Assembly (NCBI GenBank): GCA_019638675.1
Contig: JAHBTE010000001.1
Span: 714,605-778,604 of the forward strand
DNA: 64,000 nt
Direction: 5' to 3'
From: Fimbriimonadaceae bacterium
GTDB lineage: Bacteria > Armatimonadota > Fimbriimonadia > Fimbriimonadales > Fimbriimonadaceae
In this document: piece by piece, positions 59,906 through 64,000 of the stretch
Position numbering within the stretch: the stretch's first letter is position 1
Layout: every line of letters begins with the position of its first letter
Position numbers and translations under genes: made by a program
The notes under the pieces: model-generated
What the model was told of the DNA's origin: nothing
Seen by the model: the letters and a program-made list of their open reading frames with translations, nothing else
Databases searched by the model: none

Positions 59906-60871
59906 TTAGGGGTTGACCGTAACGTTAATAGTTGTTTTGTACGGCGTTTTAAGTCCGTAAATATCAACAATGGTCAGTGTGACTGTGAAATTACCTTCAC
60001 GCCGGAATTTGCGAGAAACGACTTGTCCTTCCGCATCAACGGAGATTCCATCTGAGGAATCGAAATCCCAAAGGAACTTAACCGGAGTTGCCCCCGCGTA
60101 GCCGGTTGCGGAGAAGGTCACTTCATCGCCAAAAGCCAGGTTCAGTTCGCGAACGTTTGGTTCACCAAAAACTGGAGTGGTGTCTCGCACAACCTCCATT
60201 TGCCCAAGATACATCGTTGATACAGCATCACCACTGAGCGAGATACTGGTAATGGTCTTATTTGTTTTATCCAACCCGCGTACAGATTGCAGAGGGATGG
60301 CAACAGAGAACCACCCGCGTTCATCTTTGAGAGCGTTTGAAACGTCAAGATATGCTTCGCCATGCATTCCATCCGAGGTAGTAAAGACAACCCGAATCTT
60401 TGTTAGTGCGGTTTCGGCCGCTCCACTCGCTTGTCCGGTTGGAGACCCAACGCCTGAGCTTGCTGCACCAGCTCCCCCACTGTCTCCGCCTCGACCGCCA
60501 GCACCATCGCCGCTACCCAGTTGATTGCCGCCACCTGTTCTGCCGCCAGACGTAGGAGTTGATGACCCGGGAACATTGAAGGTGAACTTGAGCAGGTTGC
60601 CTTTGTCGCTATATTGGCTCGTTAGATTTACGCCTTTTGCAAATTTAATTTTTCCGCCTTGGAAGAAGTTTCGGCTAGAAACTCGAATGGAGTTGGAACC
60701 TTCAAAAGCCATTTCATCAGCTTCAGCAATGGAGCCACTGCCCCAGCCTTGAAGGGAAATGCCTTGAGCACTCACTGATTGAGTTGGCTCGTAAATTGTT
60801 TGTGCGTTCGCAAAGGCACTCATAGCTAAGATGCTGCCCATGCAGATTGCATTGATCACTCGTTTCATCAT
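59906..60871 (-). CDS. Secreted PKD-domain protein
   Basis: 321 aa with a signal peptide (INAICMGSILAMSAFANAQ). Residues ~40-210 look like a carbohydrate-binding or jelly-roll part interrupted by a Gly/Ser-rich insert of ~45 residues (GSGDGAGGRGGDSGGAGA). The C-terminal ~80 residues are a PKD domain (KFLWDFDSSDGISVDAEGQ ... FRREGNFTVTLTIVD). AAGGTAGAG precedes the ATG. No enzyme domain is seen. Confidence 0.75.
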   Translation of the reverse strand: MMKRVINAICMGSILAMSAFANAQTIYEPTQSVSAQGISLQGWGSGSIAEADEMAFEGSNSIRVSSRNFFQGGKIKFAKGVNLTSQYSDKGNLLKFTFNVPGSSTPTSGGRTGGGNQLGSGDGAGGRGGDSGGAGAASSGVGSPTGQASGAAETALTKIRVVFTTSDGMHGEAYLDVSNALKDERGWFSVAIPLQSVRGLDKTNKTITSISLSGDAVSTMYLGQMEVVRDTTPVFGEPNVRELNLAFGDEVTFSATGYAGATPVKFLWDFDSSDGISVDAEGQVVSRKFRREGNFTVTLTIVDIYGLKTPYKTTINVTVNP

Positions 60872-60901
60872 TGTCTCTACCTTGGATTCCTAAATTCGTT
60901 G

Positions 60902-61675
60902 TTATAGCCGGATGCGCTCTATCGCAATTGCACGGCCCGCAGTTAATGAGACGTCTATTGCTACCCCACAGATTACACCAGGTTCGTTCGCAACCTCAAA
61001 CCTTGTTGGCATAGAAGTGCGAAATTTTTGCAAAATGATGTCTTTATCCATGCCGATCACACTCGGATACGGGCCGCACATTCCAACATCAGTGATATAA
61101 GCAGTGCCCCCCGGCAACACTATTTCATCGGCGGTTTGGATGTGGGTGTGGGTGCCAACAACTGCCGTTACTCGGCCATCAACATGGAATCCAAACGCGA
61201 CCTTTTCACTTGTTGCTTCTGCGTGAAAATCAATAAAAATATGGGGAGTTTCAATAGACTTTAATACCAAATCAATGCAAGCAAAAGGGTCATCAAATCC
61301 GTCCATAAACACCCTGCCCCCTATATTGATTAGTGCAAGTGTAACGCCCTTTTTCTGAATATATCGCAACCCTTTTCCTGGTGTGGTGGCTGGGTAATTG
61401 ATCGGGCGAACAATGGGATGTGGCTGATCTAAATAATCGAAAATATCCCGTTTGTTAAATGCGTGATTTCCGAGCGTGATTGCATCTGCGCCGGCTTTGA
61501 AAAGGGATTCGGCAATTTGCGGCGTAATGCCAACTCCGGCTGCGCTGTTCTCGCCATTGATGATGGTAAATAAAGGATGATGCTGGGCAATCAAGCCAGG
61601 CAATTCTTCAATAACTGCATCGCGACCGGGCTTGCCAACAACATCGCCTAAAAAAAGAATTTTGTAGGTGCTCAA
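60902..61675 (-). CDS. YmdB-family metallophosphoesterase
   Basis: 257 aa, TTG start (LSTYKILFLGDVVGKPGRDAV) with TGAGG upstream. Motifs: INGENSAAG, TLGNHAFNKRDI, FIDFHAEATSEK and GTHTHIQTADE, matching the YmdB/TIGR00282 dinuclear metal phosphodiesterases, which hydrolyse 2',3'-cyclic nucleotides. It lies downstream of recA-recX, as often seen. Confidence 0.93.
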   Translation of the reverse strand: MSTYKILFLGDVVGKPGRDAVIEELPGLIAQHHPLFTIINGENSAAGVGITPQIAESLFKAGADAITLGNHAFNKRDIFDYLDQPHPIVRPINYPATTPGKGLRYIQKKGVTLALINIGGRVFMDGFDDPFACIDLVLKSIETPHIFIDFHAEATSEKVAFGFHVDGRVTAVVGTHTHIQTADEIVLPGGTAYITDVGMCGPYPSVIGMDKDIILQKFRTSMPTRFEVANEPGVICGVAIDVSLTAGRAIAIERIRL

Positions 61676-61722
61676 AAGTGTGCCTCAGTTGGCGAAGAAG
61701 ATTTCACTTTCGGCAATGGTAC

Positions 61723-62175
61723 TCAAAATCCTGCCTCAAAGTTATCGAAATGGGATTCCAGGGCTTCGCGAATTTCGTCTTCTCTGAATCCTCGCGAGCC
61801 AAGCAGTCTTGCCGCCTTGCCGATTACTTTCGGGTCATTGGTGTCTTGATCAGCATGAAATCTTAAGGTAAGGAGTCTTTTTGCTCGAGCAACTCCATCT
61901 TCAGACTCAATTTCGGATTCTAAACCTTTTTGCTCCAGTGTCTGCTGGATTGCTAAATCGCCAACCAATTTTTTTTGTTTGAAATCAATAATGCGCTTTG
62001 CAAGCCCTTGATCATCAAGATAACCGTATCGTTTGAGAGCAGAAATCCCTTCATCAGTTTCAGACTGCGAATACTCTTTGTGGGCAAGAAATAAACGAAT
62101 CTCGGCCTCCGACCGCTCACTCCGCTTGAGATATCTCAATGCGGCGTCGAGGGCAGAAGGCCGAGGCTTATTCAC
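61723..62175 (-). CDS. recX: RecX-family regulatory protein
   Basis: 150 aa of helical repeats: ALRYLKRSERSEAEIRLFL, ALKRYGYLDDQGLAKRII and AARLLGSRGFREDEIREAL, the RecX pattern. RecX limits RecA filament growth. It follows recA by 11 nt. Confidence 0.9.
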   Translation of the reverse strand: MNKPRPSALDAALRYLKRSERSEAEIRLFLAHKEYSQSETDEGISALKRYGYLDDQGLAKRIIDFKQKKLVGDLAIQQTLEQKGLESEIESEDGVARAKRLLTLRFHADQDTNDPKVIGKAARLLGSRGFREDEIREALESHFDNFEAGF

Positions 62176-62186
62176 GAGAACTCAGG

Positions 62187-63245
62187 TTATTCTTCAACTG
62201 AGACAAGTGCGCCGTATGATTCGACTGGAACCGTTGAGGTGGGCAAACCGAGTTGTGTACGAATCTTGAAATCAATTTCGTTCATGATCTCAGGATTTTC
62301 CTCAAGGAAAATGCGGACATTATCACGCCCTTGCCCCAAGCGGGTTTCGCCGTAGTTGTAGTACGTGCCAGCACGAGAAACCAGTTCGTGTAGTACCGCG
62401 AGATCAAGAATGTCGCCAGCGGTGCTGATTCCTTTGCCAAAAATCATATCGAATTCAGCTTGTCGGAACGGTGGAGCTACCTTGTTTTTTACAACCTTTA
62501 CCTTGGTGCGGCATCCGTAAGCTTCAGTTCCGCTTTTCAGCATTTCACCTCGGCGAACCTCTAATCGGCAGCTTGCCCAGAACTTGAGTGCGCGGCCACC
62601 GGGAGTTGTTTCCGGGTTGCCAAACATCACACCGATTTTTTCGCGTATTTGGTTGATGAAAATGACTGCGGTTTTGGTTTTGTTAACCGATCCACCCAGT
62701 TTTCGCAAAGCTTGCGACATCATACGGGCTTGAATTCCAACGTGGGCGTCACCCATATCACCTTCAATTTCCGCTTTTGGTACAAGTGCGGCAACCGAGT
62801 CGAGGACGACAATGTCCATCGCTCCTGATTTGATCATGGAATCCATGATTTCAAGTGCTTCCTCACCAGTTGTCGGCTGAGAAACATAAAGGCGATCTAC
62901 GTCTACGCCGAGGGTGCGAGCGTATTCCAAGTCGAGTGCGTGCTCGGCGTCGACAAACAAAGCGATTCCTCCCGCTTTTTGCGCCTCAGCAATTGTTTGT
63001 AGAGCTACGGTTGTTTTTCCACTCGATTCCGCACCGTAAATTTCGGTTATCCGGGATCGGGGCAATCCGCCCACGCCAAGTGCATAGTCAAGAGCAAGTG
63101 ACCCAGTCGAAATAGCGGCAACCTTTGTGGCTTCCTGTCCGCCTAATTTCATGACGGAGCCTTTGCCGAAGGATTTTTCTAATTGCTGAAGAGCTAGCTC
63201 TAAAGCCTTGTCGCGGTCATTTGAGTTCGTTTTTTCTGGGGGCAC
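62187..63245 (-). CDS. recA: Recombinase RecA
   Basis: 352 aa from GTG 63245, with GGAG 7-8 nt upstream (AGGAGAATCATCGTG). Walker A is [12 protein letters not shown]. Core: [71 protein letters not shown]. It drives homologous recombination and the SOS response. No clear LexA box is seen in the upstream region. TATACT at 63274-63279 (- strand) may be the -10. Confidence 0.97.
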   Translation of the reverse strand: MPPEKTNSNDRDKALELALQQLEKSFGKGSVMKLGGQEATKVAAISTGSLALDYALGVGGLPRSRITEIYGAESSGKTTVALQTIAEAQKAGGIALFVDAEHALDLEYARTLGVDVDRLYVSQPTTGEEALEIMDSMIKSGAMDIVVLDSVAALVPKAEIEGDMGDAHVGIQARMMSQALRKLGGSVNKTKTAVIFINQIREKIGVMFGNPETTPGGRALKFWASCRLEVRRGEMLKSGTEAYGCRTKVKVVKNKVAPPFRQAEFDMIFGKGISTAGDILDLAVLHELVSRAGTYYNYGETRLGQGRDNVRIFLEENPEIMNEIDFKIRTQLGLPTSTVPVESYGALVSVEE

Positions 63246-63457
63246 GATGATTCTCCTTTTTTGAGTAAACACCAGTATACATAAATTGCAACAAAAATGG
63301 TAGACGGTGAAAATTATTAGTATAAATGACAGTTTTGTCCATAAAGTTACGGGATTTTACCGTTTGGCTCGTTAGATGCGTTGATTATCTGTCACAGTAA
63401 GGTTGTTTCCGCAAGGATACAAATTTACTTGCCCTCTTTGGGAGGTTGGATTAAAAA
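63246..63457. other. Divergent recA / PEP-CTERM intergenic region
   Basis: 212 bp, AT-rich. It holds the recA ribosome-binding site and a TATACT -10 on the - strand and GGGAGG (63440-63445) for the + strand gene. I see no further gene. Confidence 0.45.
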
Positions 63458-64000
63458 ATGATCAATCGTGCTCTTATTTCAGCAATGGTTGTTTGTGCGG
63501 CAGTAGCTTCACAAGCTGTGACCATTGCAACCCATGATGATCCGGCATTGAGTGGTGCAACACCTCTCTTCACCACTACCGCATCCAGTGTGACTGGTTC
63601 GTGGACTGGCACCGGACTCACCCTCGACATTCCCCTCACATCCATGTCGTTCAACGACGTGAAGATGGATATGCAATCCGTTACCCGCGCTGGTGGAAGC
63701 ATCGGTGCAGGTGTTGTGAATTTCTACACTTCCGACATCAACAATCCTATTTTCCAGGTGACATTTGATGGCGGTTCTATCTTTGAGCCATTCGGAACAG
63801 GTGCAAGTTTTATTTCCGGAAACAACGTGAACTTTGGTGGAAGCGCAGTCGCTGGCTACACATTCTCCAATGCACAGTTTTCATTCAGCTTTGCAAACCC
63901 ACAAAGTTCGCAAAACGGAAATAGCTACACCGCTTCTTTCACTTCCTCGGCAGATGCAGTGCCTGAACCAGCAACTATGGTTGTTCTCGGTGCAGGTTTA
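63458..64000 (+). CDS. PEP-CTERM anchor protein, 3' truncated
   Basis: 181 codons up to the right edge. Signal peptide MINRALISAMVVCAAVASQA, then a beta-rich, Ser/Thr/Gly-rich body (GSWTGTGLTLDIPL and FGTGASFISGNNVNFGG). The last residues, AVPEPATMVVLGAGL, are the PEP-CTERM sorting signal (VPEP motif plus start of a transmembrane helix). Such proteins are processed by exosortase and displayed or released with exopolysaccharide. ATG 63458 has GGGAGG 12 nt upstream. Confidence 0.88.
   Translation, partial: MINRALISAMVVCAAVASQAVTIATHDDPALSGATPLFTTTASSVTGSWTGTGLTLDIPLTSMSFNDVKMDMQSVTRAGGSIGAGVVNFYTSDINNPIFQVTFDGGSIFEPFGTGASFISGNNVNFGGSAVAGYTFSNAQFSFSFANPQSSQNGNSYTASFTSSADAVPEPATMVVLGAGL

Noticed and set aside
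63246-63457. LexA-like SOS box upstream of recA
   Set aside because: Imperfect AT-rich inverted repeats are present, but none matches a known LexA box well.
1-64000. CRISPR array, tRNA, IS or prophage
   Set aside because: No regular direct repeats with spacers, no cloverleaf in the gaps, no transposase or phage gene could be found by reading.

Overview
The window is a gene-dense, mid-GC bacterial chromosome segment with no rRNA, tRNA, CRISPR array, IS element or phage module that I can see. Several features point to a diderm bacterium of the Armatimonadota, probably the Fimbriimonadia. These are a Pup/UBact-type modifier gene packed between a Dop-like gene and a proteasome beta-subunit gene, a PEP-CTERM secreted protein at the right edge, small outer-membrane beta-barrel proteins, a lipoprotein, an mreBCD set and sigma-54. 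The taxonomic call is inference; no marker gene was searched.

Layout. 1-3285 (+): a left-truncated nucleotidyltransferase/phosphohexomutase protein, a NodB deacetylase and an HD protein, closed by a terminator. 3337-4311 (-): an odd Lys/Glu/Phe/Met-rich secreted protein. 4513-6307 (+): rpsF, ssb and a bifunctional PGI/PMI. 6304-10914 (-): cytochrome c maturation genes ccmABCD, a metallophosphatase, secG, a CBS-DUF1385 membrane protein and an SRPBCC protein. 11006-14583 (+): two medium-chain dehydrogenases, a cupin and an M48 protease in one overlapping run. 14569-15756 (-): a ceramidase-like protein. 15815-23014 (+): an Ig-like membrane protein, purH, mreBCD and glutamate dehydrogenase. 23011-23610 (-): tmk. 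23641-27562 (+): a glcD/glcE-like pair, an acyl-CoA-dehydrogenase-like protein and a beta-barrel protein. 27546-32772 (-): plsC, photolyase, a NanE-NanK fusion, UDG, a HIT protein and an ANTAR regulator. 32877-35597 (+): an unknown protein, fumarylacetoacetase and an isochorismatase-like protein. 35594-37606 (-): glyS.

37723-38229 (+) is a beta-barrel gene with a good sigma-70-type promoter. 38285-41969 (-) holds the proteasome locus: lipoprotein, dop, ubact and prcB. 42259-44758 (+) is yceD-plsX-fabH. 44814-46199 (-) is rpoN. 46336-46914 (+) is ribE. 46915-48636 (-) is an acyl-CoA synthetase. 48757-50022 (+) is an unknown protein. 50019-51681 (-) carries an ArsR regulator and a DUF58 protein. 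51709-56298 (+) holds an RDD protein, recF, a DciA-like protein and a ComEC split into two genes. 56251-63245 (-) holds valS, cdsA, a PKD protein, ymdB, recX and recA; two parS sites lie next to cdsA and valS. 63458 to the end (+) is the truncated PEP-CTERM protein.

The most interesting system is the dop-ubact-prcB operon. The modifier ends in Gly-Gln, so it should need deamidation by the adjacent Dop. The beta subunit keeps Thr1/Asp17/Lys33, but no alpha subunit, ligase or unfoldase gene is in view. Other points of note are two genes whose homology requires AUU or AUC start codons, one of them with its ribosome-binding site in a perfect hairpin; several genes with a -10-like hexamer 6-8 nt before the start codon, suggesting leaderless mRNAs; and parS sites suggesting proximity to the chromosome origin.
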